Positions 24,001 to 37,329 of a stretch of 64,000 bases of DNA are shown one piece after another (within the stretch, counting starts at the first letter, position 1; each line of letters begins with the position of its first letter). The position numbers and the translations under genes are program-made. The stretch is taken from contig JAJEKV010000321.1 of NCBI GenBank assembly GCA_021234155.1, forward strand, positions 186,001 to 250,000, in the 5' to 3' direction. Under the pieces are notes generated by a model that was not told where the DNA came from, searched no databases, and saw only the letters and a program-made list of their open reading frames with translations. Source of the stretch: Isoetes taiwanensis (taxonomy: Eukaryota; Streptophyta; Lycopodiopsida; Isoetales; Isoetaceae).

Positions 24001-27000
24001 TACATTTTCGTAAAGCCCTAATATATACGTAAACTTTATGCATTCTTGTAAACCTTATGCATTCTTTACCACGTCTAACATTTTGACCTTAAACAATGTG
24101 GCACCATAAGAAGGTAACAACCTTTTATTAACCATTGCTATTATTGTTGGTTTTCGGGCATATGGAGAGTCGAAAAGGCTATTTGCAAAAAATCTAAATC
24201 ATGAGTCCTTGATATTGTGATGAAGGAAAAGAAACATGTCATCTTTACAAAGGGCAAAAGCCCTATTTGTGGCTGCAATTACAAGGGGCCACAAAAGCAT
24301 AACTTGAAGAGCAAAATGTGTTGATTTGTCTATTGTTAATAGCCGCTTCCCAACTTCCTTGCAAATGGCGGGCATGTTACTTGTCTGGATCGTGGTCTTT
24401 GGATGCAATAGAAAAGTTCCATTTAATAAATAACCAACCACTCAATATGATTCCGAATTTGGAGTGTGGCCCTCAAATCCTCCGGATAAAAGCGAGACTT
24501 TGTCATGCAATATGCTAAGCATATCGGGACTTCTTTGACAACACATATGCATAGATTATGGTGGCGATGGCGATGCTATAGAGTGTTCAAGCAATTTGCT
24601 GATCCGATAATATAGTGAATATGATTCTCGGGGCAAATTGGGGCAAATTCCCGCCAGAAACATGAATAACCACAAGATCTGAAGCATGCATGTGGCAGCA
24701 GGGCTGTGCACATTCTATCCTGCAGGCAAGCACACTATATCAAAGCGGCAAACACACTATATCAAAGCATCCAACTTCGCATAAAACATGCACACCTAAC
24801 CCTTAATTGAATATAAGCAAGGAGCAGAAATCAGGCTTCTCTAAGCACAGGGCATAGGCAAGACATTTTACCGGATGTATTATTTGAGCCTCAACATAAA
24901 GACATTCTTCACTGCAATATGTAGGCATGCAAAGTCTAAAAGCAGCACATATAGACTAGGTCTTGAATTATAGAAAGGAGGTTCCTAACACTGCAGCCAC
25001 ATGCGACAAGTAGCCTCAAGTTACCCGTTACCAAGCACCATCTACGTGCCAACAATTTGCATACATATGCAGAGTTACAATGCGCATGCAATAACTTTCC
25101 CTGGCGCACCATCTATGTGCCAACATTTTGCATTTATCCTGGTCAAGCGCAGGAGGCAGATGCACGTACACTTAGAACACAAAGCAGGTGCACCCATTTA
25201 TGTCACTTGCATTGCCTAAAGAGCATTACTGCCTCCTTCTCGTGCTTATTCACGAGCCACGACTTATAATCATGATATTACATCCTTATCAAAACACCCG
25301 GCAAGAGCCTACTAGCATGGTAAAAAAATTGTTGGGTCATGATTCATACAGTAGCAAAGAATTAAATAGACGGCGATCTAAGATCAGATTGAAAGGTAAC
25401 GGAACGTTAAAATGTCTAAAAGCACAAAAATTTATGGCTATATTGGAAGCAAAGGTAGGGCCGAAAATGAAATTTACAAAGCTATAAGTAAGGATTAAAA
25501 AAATTTACGGAAGGAGGATCCTATCTGAGACAACTTTGGTAATCGAATCTCTCGGAGACTAATCTCGGCAAATCCGTTTGCATACATATTCATATTTTTC
25601 ATTCTTTGGAACTCTTTTGCACGCCAATGATCTGCGAAGAACACGCTTCCACAAAATTAAAAATAACGAATTTTTTTCATTCCCATCACGGTAGCCCATT
25701 TTAGTTCATTCTTCCACATTCCAACAATTAAAAGACAAAATGAATTACAGGTCTTCGGTTCGCAAGCACAAAGTGGTAAAAATAGGCTTAAATCATGAAG
25801 CTATGAGCTACATCTTCAAAGAAAGGGGGGAAGAACATATCTGAACGGAATGAAAACAATCAAGAATGGCGCAAACGACCACACTTTGGGTTTTTGGCGA
25901 GAGGCGGAATAGATCGATAAATAAGAGACAAATATCAATGTTAACGGTGTTTCATTATGATCGGTACCTCGGGTCCTCGATTGGTGTGGTAATGCTCTAT
26001 GGTTCTAGATGAAGGCCCAGAAATGCTCTATGGTTGTATGGTGTTTCGAGATCACCATACAACCCCATGTGTAATGAAATTTCGATGCTCATCGGACGGG
26101 GTCTCATCTATTCCCTTTTGTGCCACCATATCTCCACACTAGAGACATTGCTATTACCACGCCAAGTAGTAAACTATTTTCAAATTAAAAAGCTATCCGC
26201 TGAAAACAAAATGGCAACTCCTTTAGAAGAAGCTCAACCCTATCCGGGTCTTTCCACAATATATCCCAAAGATATTGTGCATGGATTATGAAATAAGCTT
26301 GGCTCATTTACGAACAAATGGATTTCCCGATTGTTGCGTCGCATGTATATATGTGTTAACAAATAAATAATCCTTTGTCTATTCACCAATTTAATTGTAC
26401 TCAAGAAGAAACACCTTGAAGGTGAGTTATTAAGAGTATCCGGTCCTTTGGGAAGGAGGAAATGATCTTCATATGCATCCGTAGAAGCAAATTTTCCACG
26501 AATTGGAAGAGATCCATCGCCCAAATCTGATCTTTGCGTTGAGCCATTTGTAAAAGGACTGTTACAATTTGTTTAAAATGAGGCGGGCCTGCGAGATCTA
26601 TTGAAAGTACCCGGTGCCAACCATACATCCATGAGCTCTATATTCATCATACGGACGAAGAATATTATCACCACTAATAACCCCAGGCAGTCTATGGCCC
26701 AAAAGGTTTTCTTAGGGTGAGAGCAGCGTGATAATTTTCATCCTTGTGGCATTAGCCCCTTCATTTGTCTTGAAAGGAGATCTAAAAATTCCACTCATCG
26801 GTTGAACGCAGCATCTAATCACACCTTTGCCAACCCCTGTATATAAAACCCTCCACACGGATGACTTGGCCCCTCAAAGGGTTTCGGCTCATATATCTAG
26901 GTTACACCTCTGAATAAACCTTTAGCTAAAGCCTCACCACCCTCTCGAATACCACCTCCAATATCCTCAACATTGCCTTTCGATTCTGCTATGACCAATG

Positions 27001-27869
27001 AAGGTTAACATTTTCGAATGTATGAGGAAACATGAACAAAATTTTTACTCATATGACTAAACCTTGCTTTCGCATTTCCAAGCAAATCAACACGGATAAA
27101 TGACCCTAAGGGGGCTAAGCACATCATTGCGGATCATTTGCAACAAGTGCACTTTGGCTCATGCAAATACTTTCTTGCATATGAGGTCTAATTCTTATCT
27201 ACACCCAAAAATAGGTCGGAATGGCTCCAAGAGGGGACGAAACTCGGTCGGATAGATCGATTTGGGGTGTTAAGGGCCAACAAACCACGGATTGGAGCCA
27301 TGGTAGCGGGACTCGCGGCATCAAAGCGACACAGGAAGGTCGAATCCAGGCCGGGGAGGTCTTCTTTTCTTTGCCCGTTGTTTAACTCTTTCCGGCTCGA
27401 AATGGTTTCAAACACTCTGCCATAAAGTGGGGTGTAGCACCTCGCCATGCATCGAATGAAATTGTTGAAACCTAAAACAATCAATTTGGGTATAAGGGGC
27501 AAAGCACCGCACTAAATGTTTTGAACCCATTTAGAGCAACCAAAGGCTGCGGTGATGGCTCGATCTACAATCAGCGAGAGTCATAGGACGCTGGAATACT
27601 TCATATGCATGGCAAAAAAAAACCAAGATAATAAAAAGCGGCCATTCGAGCTTCAGGTTTGGAGCTCGCCATGGCGCCGGACCTTGGTCATACACGATGG
27701 TAGGATGGGCGAAGAAAATCGATCCATTAATTTTTTTTTCCCATTAAGACTCAATGGCGCGTATAATGGGTCATTAAATGCATTATTAATTGACTCTGCT
27801 AAGGTCAAAAGACCATTCTTGTGGTGCCACCTCTTTAATGGTATTAATTTCGATCACCTTTTTATGAAC
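24001..27869. other. Intergenic, no gene supported
   Basis: Broken coding-like patches on the minus strand at about 26240-26630 and 27190-27500 resemble decayed transposon coding sequence in texture, but I found no diagnostic motif and assign no family. Confidence 0.3.
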
Positions 27870-28067
27870 GGCCAAGATTAAAACCCCAAATCCAACCGTC
27901 CAGATCAAAAGCCCCAAAATTAAGGGGTCATTTAAGGTGGGTTATTTGGGGGCTTCACGTGGGCCGTCCAGATCTGAGATGGACGGCCGAGATCAAACTG
28001 TCTACACACATCTACACACAAATATAATTGTATATATATACAAGTGAGTGTACTATAAGGGAGTACA
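27870..28067 (-). mobile_element. Hairpin-bearing dispersed element, copy 1
   Basis: Contains GGCCGTCCAGATCTGAGATG and GACGGCC, whose GGCCGTCCA and TGGACGGCC arms form a stem, then CTACACACAAATATAATTG and a TA-rich end. The same order appears in reverse complement at 63262-63500. GGGGCTTTTGATCT words are shared too. Probably a MITE-like element; its ends are not precisely defined. Confidence 0.55.
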
Positions 28068-29115
28068 CAAATTCTGAGTCCAAACTTAAGATTCTCTTAA
28101 GATTCCCCTAGATTCTCAAAGATTTTCTCTAGATTTCTCAAGATTCTATATAGATTCTCTTAGATTCCTTTAGGCTCTATCAAGATTCCCCTAGAAAATA
28201 CACTTAGTGTAAAAGATTCCCTTAGATTCTTAGGATTCTACAAAGATTCCTCAAGATCTCAAACGTTATCACAAGGATCCTCTAAATTTTCCAGAATTCT
28301 ATGTAGATTCTATAGAGATTCCCCTAGATTCTTGAAGATTCCATCAAGATTCCCCTAGATTCTTCGAAGATTTTATGAAGATGCACTTAGATTACGCTAG
28401 ATTAAGGCCATTCAATGAAGATTCTATAAAGATTCGCTTAGATTCTTGAAGATTCGGGAAAAAGTATCTTAGATTCTCAAGATTTAAGGAAGATTCCTTA
28501 AATACTCTTAATCCCATAGATTACTTAAGGTTCTCTTAAGATTCTCCTAGATTCTCAAAGATTATCCCAAATTTTCCAAGATTCTATATAGATTACATTG
28601 GATTCCCTTTAGATTCTATCAAGATTCCCCCTACTAAACACACTTAATAATGAAAGATTCCTAAGATTCCACAAAAGCTTCCCCTAAATTCTAAGATTCT
28701 ATAAAGATTCCTCTAAATTTTTGAACTTATCACGAGAAACCTCTAGAGTCTCCAAAATTCTCGTGGATTCTCCTAAATTTTCTTAGATTCTCGTAGATTC
28801 CCTTAGATTCTATGTAGATTCCCTTAGATTCTCTGATTTACGGAGTTCTCAAAGATTTTATGAAGATGCACTTGATTCTACTAGATTCTCTATGATTTCC
28901 TGAGATTCCCATAAATTCCCTAATTTTGTTGGGGTTCCCCTAGCCTCCTAAAGATCATCTCAAAATCATCTAGATTCCCCATGTTTTCTATGTAGATTCT
29001 CCCATCATAGATTCCCAAAGATTCTCTTGAGGTTCATTTAAATTCTCCAAAATCCTATGGAGATTCCCCTAGAGTCTCTTAAATTCCCATAGATTACGTA
29101 AAATTCTAAGTTTCC
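28068..29115. repeat. Degenerate AGATTC-rich tandem array (about 1 kb)
   Basis: The words AGATTC, TAGATTC and AAGATTC occur every 10-25 bp throughout, mostly within 'cctAGATTCtcaaAGATTc'-like units of about 20-22 bp and sub-units of about 10-11 bp. It starts and stops abruptly. Copies are strongly diverged, arguing for an old microsatellite or minisatellite expansion. It has no coding content. Whether it has a role is unknown. Confidence 0.75.
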
Positions 29116-31269
29116 AAAAGAAACTTAGTATTGATCACATTAGCTCAAGCATGACGGAACGATGCCAAAGTACCACTCATTGGAAAGTTCTCGACGAGGA
29201 GGAATCCGATAGTGTGGGCCCCACCTTCATCAGAACCCCTCTCTTGCCAAGTTATCGGCCTTTGAAGGCGATTATAAAAGAAACTTCTAGAAAGTCCACC
29301 CATTAATGTTGGTGCCACCTCATTTACTTTTTATTAAATAAAGGGTGCCACCTCCACCTCTTTTAATAAAGAAATTGCAATTTAATAAAAAAGTTAATGG
29401 TTGGGATTTCTCCTCCCCATTTGATCCAACGGTTAAGATTATTGCACCAAAAAGCACCTTTTAAGACACCTTCCTTGCACCTTCCTTTAAAAATCAAAGG
29501 GCCAAGATTTCACACGTGCACCGTCGTGGATTAGACAATGTGGCTTGGAAAGGGCAAGGGTAATATAGAAGTACTTCTTTAGATTGATTGACATAATATA
29601 CATTTTGTGTATGTAGTATTTAACCCATTGAACCAAAATATACGATAGAAACCCTTTTGTAGTGTGGCATGCTAATAGATGAGATAAATTTTATTCAACT
29701 TTGAGAGCATATGATTCCTTCAATATGATCTATGCACCATAACTTAACAACTTGACCCACTCACTTTTGTGCTCGTGAACACATGATAAGAAGTTGTATT
29801 GCCAAGTGTGTTGGTCTAAGTTATCATGTAGATTTTGTTGGAAGAGCGGACCAGCTGTATCGGTGACTGCAATGCATAAACACAGTCTTTTTCCAAGTGT
29901 CTATATGCATGTCCAACAATGGTGTTTTGACATGTAGACATATGTAAAAGTTAATGTCCAAGAATGGTGTTTTGACATGAGAGATATGTAGAGTTTGGTA
30001 GATGTCTTAACATTCAACAAATAATGTTCTAAAATGCTAGTTGTATAAAACAAAATGAGGGCAAATTCATTTTATTATCATTGTTTGAAGCAGCGTTCTT
30101 TATTGAGTAATTGTAAGGCTATAATTGGGCAATACATGCTTTGCGCAATATGCAATATACTATTGAGCATGAAATACTTGCAGAAAACTACATATTTCTT
30201 GCTAATGTTATCATTGAGATATTTCTAAATAATGCTCAAAAGTGTCCTAAGCTTATGGACTTCCGTTTATTGAAGGTTAGGGTGCCACCATTACAAACAG
30301 CAAAAACTTTTAACATTCAAACAACAAAAAGAAGCTTCGAATCACAAATTGAATGCATAATAGAGTACAAATATCTACAACAGATAATATCATGAGATGG
30401 CATGTTGCAGGCCTGTGAATCTCCATCCTCCCCTTGTTGCAGCTATTGAAATTCCAAAAGCAATAGAATATATAGTTGCAATATAGCATCAAACAGCACT
30501 CCAATGATTGATATAAAAAGCTGAAGAATATAAAAGTTACCTCTACCATGTTCCCATAGCTGTTGTTTCATGTGATCTTTAAAGCTTGCTCTAACTCACT
30601 TCTGAAAGATGTGCATCAAAACACAGCCTAATAGTTTTCATACCTTTCCTTCAAAGACCCCTTTTGCATAGCTCTAGTCTTGGGGGGTTTAAACGCATTG
30701 TAATGTATCTTTAAATTCACATAGCTATGCATCTGCAAGAACACTGGGTCAAAAGTGCAGTTAGCATTTCACAACCTGATGAGAACCCTAAAGTATGAGA
30801 TTAAAAGAAGTCATCAGGAACAAAATCTCATAACAGAAGCCATTGCAAATGCTAAAAGATTAAAAATGTTGGACTCTAAAGAATGCACAAAGACAAAAAG
30901 CAAAATAAAGCTATAAGACCCATAGAAATGTTGGGCTGGCCAAACGTATGGTCCTTCATCGCTATTGGGTGCACCATAAGAACATAAGAACTCAAGCAGG
31001 GGCTTTTATTAATCAAACAGACGAATATAGCAGCAAACCAGTGGCTATAAAATGTCAATTTACTATGCTAGAGTAATGAGAAAGCAATGATCATAGCAAA
31101 CATTAAGTGAGAGTATTACTGCTGCACATAATAAGCTTGTAAATAATGCCGTCAAGTCAAAAGCTCAAATAACCTACCTGTTCATATGGCCGAACGAAGC
31201 ATCAGGATAGAGGTACGTAGTAGAGGGACAAAGGAAGCATAACCTATGCCTTGTAATATAAATGAAGTC
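29116..31269. other. Intergenic stretch, nothing convincing
   Basis: 29300-29400 repeats TGCCACCTC and TTTAATAAA words of the kind seen near the hairpin element. About 29888-29995 duplicates a short segment with AATGGTGTTTTGACATG. No gene is supportable. Confidence 0.4.
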
Positions 31270-31391
31270 CTATCTTTCAAATCTATCCATCAAATCGGTG
31301 TCATACCGTAGTTCATATCTTACTTCAACTCTTTTCGGAGAAGTGTAATGCTGCTGCAACCGATGCCAAACTTTAGAAAATGGTCCAAATC
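31270..31391 (-). CDS. Probable terminal exon of an unidentified gene
   Basis: A consensus-like acceptor (TTGCATGTAG) precedes a 122-nt open stretch ending in TAG. The stretch encodes a charged, well-formed segment containing HYTSPKRVEVRYELRYDTD and then LMDRFER at the terminus. This composition is unlike the translated noise nearby. I do not recognise the family and could not find convincing upstream exons in 31.4-33.6 kb, so it may be the last exon of a gene with long introns or a stranded remnant. Confidence 0.35.
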
Positions 31392-33712
31392 CTACATGCA
31401 AAGAAACTTTGGCAATATCAGAACTATGTATTGCAATACAGATTTCGTAAGAAGACTCAAATGTTTTTAACAACCTGGAAAGTAGTAAACTGCAAACAGA
31501 AAGATCCGGTGCATATAATTTAACCTTGCAAAGATCTTGCATAGTCCATACAAAGCCATTCGGCAGCACAGGACAGCAAGGCATTCAACAACGCAGGGCA
31601 GGACTCTAGAAACAACATGGCATTTTCTGAGGCTTAATTTTTTAACTCAAAAGCCTTGAAAGCTTGAACTTGCTAGAAAATAAAGGCACACAAAGGAGCA
31701 CGACCACACTTAAATGCTAAGGTAATAAGATCTTTACCGAAACCATAGTCTTCAATGTCATGCAAGAAGCCTGAACCAGCTTAGCTTTGGAACCAGCATC
31801 TGATTCAAAAGAAAGAACGTCCAAAGTAAGATGGATAGTAAGAAAACCGGGAAATCTGGAAGAGAAATTACTCTAATTGTAGCTGCATCATCAATTAACA
31901 ACAAGTTAGTTGAAAATTTTACAACAAACTAAAACAACGTCCAAATATTGTGGATACATGTATAGCATACTGAGCTTGTTTATACTGAATAACGACACAA
32001 CAACGACGCAAGTAGACATAAGTATAAAATGCATTTGAGACCTTATTCTTTTCTGAATAAGTAGAAAATATGTTACACTCTGTTTCTTATCTTTGTCGAC
32101 ATCCATACAAATAGGATTAGGGCCACAATAGTCCACATGCAGTAAACGGGTCTCAACAGAGAAGCTCAAGAATTGCAACACCTTATCTTGGACGAAATAA
32201 AAAACCTTAGCTTCTTGCAAGAAACAAAGTTGGAACAAATTACAAAACCTCCAGTTCGTTGTTTCTAAAAGATTTAAAGTGTAATGTTTGAATGCTGGGC
32301 TACAAAACACTGGCATGCTTGGCCTCGTCAATTTGCTTCCACCATTTTCAAGACCTCACAGAAATCATGGAAGCACGGGGATCCTCACGATGATATTCCA
32401 TACTTTTTTTGATACATGATCATACGGAGACAGATGTGCCATGCTCTTATCCATGATGTACAGCATAGCTAAGGCATAGTTTGCAAATAAAAAGCAGGAC
32501 TCCATTGAAAATGAAATGAGATCGCAGTAAGAGATCAAGCAGGACTCCAAGTTTAAGAGCTTACAGTTCTTACACCATCAGATCTTCCTTAAATTTGATT
32601 CACGGATTGCAAGAGCTGGGTTGATCTTGCAAAAGCTGGGTTCAAAAAAACTTTTGAAAACCTAAGAAGCTTCCTCCCTTTCTTGCTCTGGAAACAAAAA
32701 GGCAGAAAATAAGCTTCTTTTGCTCCAGCGGCTCTTTGCTTCAGCGACCTCTGTTTCAGCACAAACACATAAAATTTAGAGTGATAAAAACCCTGTGCCG
32801 GAATGCCAAATTTGATATTTGTCACAGCCGATTAACCCCAAATATCTGTACCTGTTTGTTTCAACGACTCTCTGCACCAACTGCTTGTGATTTGAGCACA
32901 TGCAACCAAGCAAGAAGATGATACACATAAAAAATGAAGATCTACTGAGACCAAGCCTTATTTGGCTTTCATGAATAAGCCATTTATTTCTCCATCACGG
33001 CAGATTCTTGAGAAGAACTGGGAAAAAAGATTGGTCGTCAAACATAAGCTGGTAAGTCTACCATGTCATTAAGAAATGCCAGATTCATGCTATGGCCGGA
33101 TTTGGGTTTGCATACATCGGTCCACATGACAGCAAATAGCAATGAGAATCTATCTGAGACTGGCTAAGCCGATCTTTTTTCCTCTGATAAGCCAATTTTG
33201 CCCCTGTCGAAATGTAGATGGCACACAGAAGGCAGAGATCAGCACAATGCCAAAATGTACATGGCAACTCAATCAAAACTCAACACTTGGATGCAGCAAA
33301 CCAGAACTAACCTGTTCCACCATCGTGACCTGCACTAAGAGAGATAAGCATCTGGATCCTTGTAGATGCCATCGAAGCTGCATGCCACTCTTGTGTGGCA
33401 TCATGCGACATGCCAAGCCTGGATTGGATAAGGAGGAAACATATCGACACAAAATCATATGTCCAAAAAAGCCCACGATTTTTGGAAATCTGAAAGTTTT
33501 TCCCGGCAGGAAAAACCCTGAAATCTTAGGAAATTGACTTAAAAAAAATTCCAAAAAAGTTTTTAGCCAAACCTGAAAATCCCAAATTAACAAGATTGAT
33601 AGCCTCGTCTATTGTCTACTTTGGTTTCGGTTTAATTGCATTTTATGCCCCAGAAAAGACTAGATAAATGATATAGAAATTGCTTCAATCATTGACAGAT
33701 CACAAATAGTGA
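31392..33712. other. Intergenic or intronic, no exon supported
   Basis: If the exon at 31270-31391 belongs to a real gene, this region would hold its introns and upstream exons, but I cannot pick any out. Confidence 0.3.
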
Positions 33713-33891
33713 ATGATGAATGGGGATATGAGCAACAGGAAACCCTTTAAGGATTATGGTCATGCCAATGAATATTCAAATTACTCTGTCGATAGTGCAG
33801 GAGAAGATTTGGAAAAATCAAATGGCTATGGTGATTGCTTTGGTGGCATCCTCTGCTTAGTAGAGCATAAAACCATTCCGGACAGACTGAG
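33713..33891 (+). CDS. Possible first exon of an unidentified gene
   Basis: An ATG immediately preceded by an in-frame TGA opens a hydrophilic 59-codon segment (NGDMSNRKPFKDYGHANEYS, later EHKTIPDRLR). It ends at a strong donor (CTGAG, then GTATGT). I see no recognisable domain and no convincing second exon downstream, so it is only a candidate. Confidence 0.22.
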
Positions 33892-35875
33892 GTATGTTTC
33901 CTTCTTACATGATTTATTAGATTAAAAGGGGGGCATATTATCTTGGTTTTACATTCACATTGCATGCCAGAGGTCTGGTTATATCTTAGGTGTAGTAAGG
34001 CTAGGCCATAGAGCTCAAAACTCAAGTACGAGCATAAAAGATTGGGGTATTGCCATTTTACCTTGATGCCAAGCCAGTGGACCACACGTTACCTTGAATC
34101 CATGCCGAATCAATCTTCTTAGCATGCTTATGCCTGGAGTTAAATCCATCCAGGCAGACATGGTGCTTCATTTTTGTCTCTTTGTTAATCGCTCTCTGCA
34201 TTTCCTTTAATTGAATGTACACCTTAGTATATAACTTCTTAAGCTCCTCATGCCATGTTGTAATTCTATTGGTTTCTATTCAGTGGGCATCAAATTAGAT
34301 CCATCAGTTAGCTAGGAATTCCTTCAAAAGTAGTTGAGGGAGAAGGGTCCGATAGCATGTGGAATGTGTCCCATAGATGATCCAGTTAAAATACAATATA
34401 GAACAATTATGCTGAAAATTTGTCTGGCAACTTTAGTTTCAATCATACTGGAAATGCATCTTATACTCTGCTTCGGATTTGCCAAAGCAGATGCGTGAAT
34501 AGTATAACAAGTCTCGTCTGTGGTGCTTTTATTATTTGAATGCTTAAGCATCAAAACATGTATTTGTCTCTCATACCTCTTACCTAAAATTCCATCATTA
34601 AGAGAAGAAAAGAAACAAAAGTGAGGGTATATTAAATCATATGGGAAGCATCATAAAACCTTTCAATTGGGCATGCAAAAATAAAAGGATTTGGTAGGTG
34701 CTATGTTGTGGAGCAATCAACACATGAAAGGAATAGACACCCTATCGACAAGAAAGAAAAGCATCAACTATATTCGTTAAGAACATAAAATATATTTGAG
34801 CATATAAAATATGATGTAAAATGTTTACATAGATGTGTCGGAACGGACCATTTGTCAAATATAACAATGACCGAAATATAACCTTCATAACATTGCATAT
34901 GTGTGTGTCTGTGTGTGAGACATGTAGTTCACTGTTGGATTTTATATCTTTCTAATTTATTTTGTTGTATGTTCAAGGTAATGCCCCTCCCCTCTTCTTC
35001 TAAAAAAAGAAACATGATGAGAAGGCCAGGTTGTGGCACGTGTAGGGAACCCTTGGGATAGAGGGGCAAAGGGCATTTGAAGGAATAGATTTAATTTGGA
35101 TATGATAAGCCATAGAATATTTGGTTTGCATGGTTCGTTGCCTTGCTATGTGGTGGGGGAGAGAGATGGTGCAGATGAACAAACGATGCAATAGAGGTGC
35201 GTTGAATACATGATAATTAAATTTTTGATATGACACTATTGTTTGGTAAGACGCAGGTGCAAGTAAAAATGTGACGGACGTGTGACTTACCCACCTCGAA
35301 ACTGCAAATTGGCTCTGCCAAAGAACTCAAGATGTCGACATTACCCTAGAGCCATATATTCCATGTCACTTCGCTTGCGACTATTAATAACCTACTTATC
35401 TCAGTCCAAAAACCCTTTTTTCAAAAGTTTGGCCGAGTCATTTTCTATCTAAGGTGCATAAAATGTTTAATCATCATGTGACATGCCGCACCATCCAAAA
35501 AAAATGCCATATCACCATGGAAAATATATGCTTTCTAAAAAGTTGCCAAATTGTCTATGCACATTCTTCATTGTTCCACCCCTTCATATATTTGCCACCT
35601 CACCACTCATCTTTTCCATCTCACCATACTCATGCCATGCCATCTCGCATAATTAATGGATATTTTGTAGCAATTAATGGACAACATATAAAGCGGCAAA
35701 TTGACATGGTTTGAATATGATTTTTTCCCTATAATTTGGAATAGTTAATCATTACGATTTGGAAACGGTGTAGGTATACCTAGTTTCAACTATATGATAT
35801 TTAATAGTGCTTCTTGTGTGACATTTAGTGATATGAAATTGGAGCATAATAATCACTCGATGCACTCTAGCCTAG
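33892..35875. other. Intergenic, nothing recognised
   Basis: AT-rich sequence without supportable features. Confidence 0.4.
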
Positions 35876-36960
35876 TGCTATACGTACTTGGCAGTCCGGG
35901 CGTTTGACCGATTCTCTACTCCTTAGATATGTGTCCTAGGGTAACTCTGGCCTTTTGGATGCAAACCGCGATCGTTGCATGGCCTTTTACAACCGCATAC
36001 GGTCTATCTTTCACTCGATGCACTCTAGCATAGTGCTATAATGTAAAAGCTAGCGTACTTGGTAGTTCGGGCGTTTGACCAATTCTCTACTCCTCAGACA
36101 TGTGTCCTAGGGTAACTCTGGCCTTTTGGATGCAACCGCACAGTCGAAATGTCATTGCATGCCAACCGGCATGCTCCGGTCGCACAATGTTCAGAGCTCG
36201 TGGGCCATCACAATGGAGCAAGTTTGGAACTGGCACTTGGGGAGGGTCTTTTGTTCTCCTTATTAAGGTCTCTCTTGAACCCTCGAAGGAACCCACGCAT
36301 AAGCTCTTGACCCCTTCAGAGGCGAGGAAGGCTGCCAAAACCTAAAACCGTCTGCATTTACTAGGGTTTAGGTATCGGGGAATAAAAACAGCTCCATTTG
36401 TTAATCCCACCGTTCAAATAGTAGTTCATGTTATAGGAAACATTCTCAAAAAAAAAATGGACATCCACCGCATACGGATGTCCCAACTAAATGTTCCCTT
36501 TACTGGGACATAAGACAAGAGGGGAAATGATGTGCCCCTCTAGTTCGGCCATTCTTGCTAGCTCAAAATGTGATTTTGACTTTGTTCATGAGTCGAGCAT
36601 CTAGTTTCTTTGTAGGGATCGTGATTATGACCAATGAGCCAAACTCGATTTGCTACAAGCAACTAGTCTATCTTTCACTCGATGCACTCTAGCCTAGTGC
36701 TATAATGTAAAGCTAGCACGTACTTGGCAGTTCGGGCGTTTGACCAATTCTCTACTCCTCATACATGTGTCTTAAGGTAACTCTGGCCTTTTGGATGCAA
36801 CCGCACAGTCGAAATGTCGTTGCATGCCAACCGGCATGCTCTGGTCGCACAATGTCCAGAGCTCGCGGGTCATCACAACGGAGCAAGTTTGAAACTGGCA
36901 CTTGGGGAGGGTTTTTTGTTCTCCTTCTTAAGGTCTCTCTTCGAACCTCTTCTTAAGATA
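35876..36960 (+). repeat. Three-copy dispersed/tandem repeat
   Basis: A unit beginning ACTCGATGCACTCTAGC and containing GGGCGTTTGACC.ATTCTCT and CTGGCCTTTTGGATGCAA occurs at about 35856-36000 (partial), 36013-36290 and 36671-36945. The two long copies extend through TGCATGCCAACCGGCATGCT to AAGGTCTCTCTT and are highly similar. A 380-bp unrelated spacer separates them. No coding function assigned. Confidence 0.75.
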
Positions 36961-37329
36961 TCAATTCATTACAAAGTTTCTTTTTATGCGAAGCAACACA
37001 TTGATTTTAATCTATATCATTAGTGACACGTTGTTTATTTTTCTTTTGTAAAATTTATTGATAAGGCTCATTTGATTCTACGAAGCCTTACACGCATATG
37101 CTTCCTATATATTTAGAAGCTTTGCATCTTTATTAAGGCTCAAAACATTTGCATTTGGAAAAATACAATATTAACAACACGATTAACACAAGAATAAACT
37201 ATTAACGAGCATAGTAAACAACCACATAAATAAACCTTAGCATCTTTGCAAATTTTAACGTGGTTTCTCAAACTAATAAGAAGAACGCGGTAGAATACAA
37301 ATTTGTGACAACTAGCATGTAAACGCATC
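36961..37329. other. Short unassigned AT-rich stretch
   Basis: Nothing supportable seen. Confidence 0.4.

Noticed and set aside
28068-29115. CRISPR array or heat-shock element cluster
   Set aside because: Units are degenerate and lack constant repeats with unique spacers. The NGAANNTTCN pattern is not consistently present, and the genome is a plant's.
36087-36345. Paired open frames of about 80 codons on both strands
   Set aside because: They fall within a repeat with copies at 36.7 kb, show no domain, and are not conserved as frames between copies.
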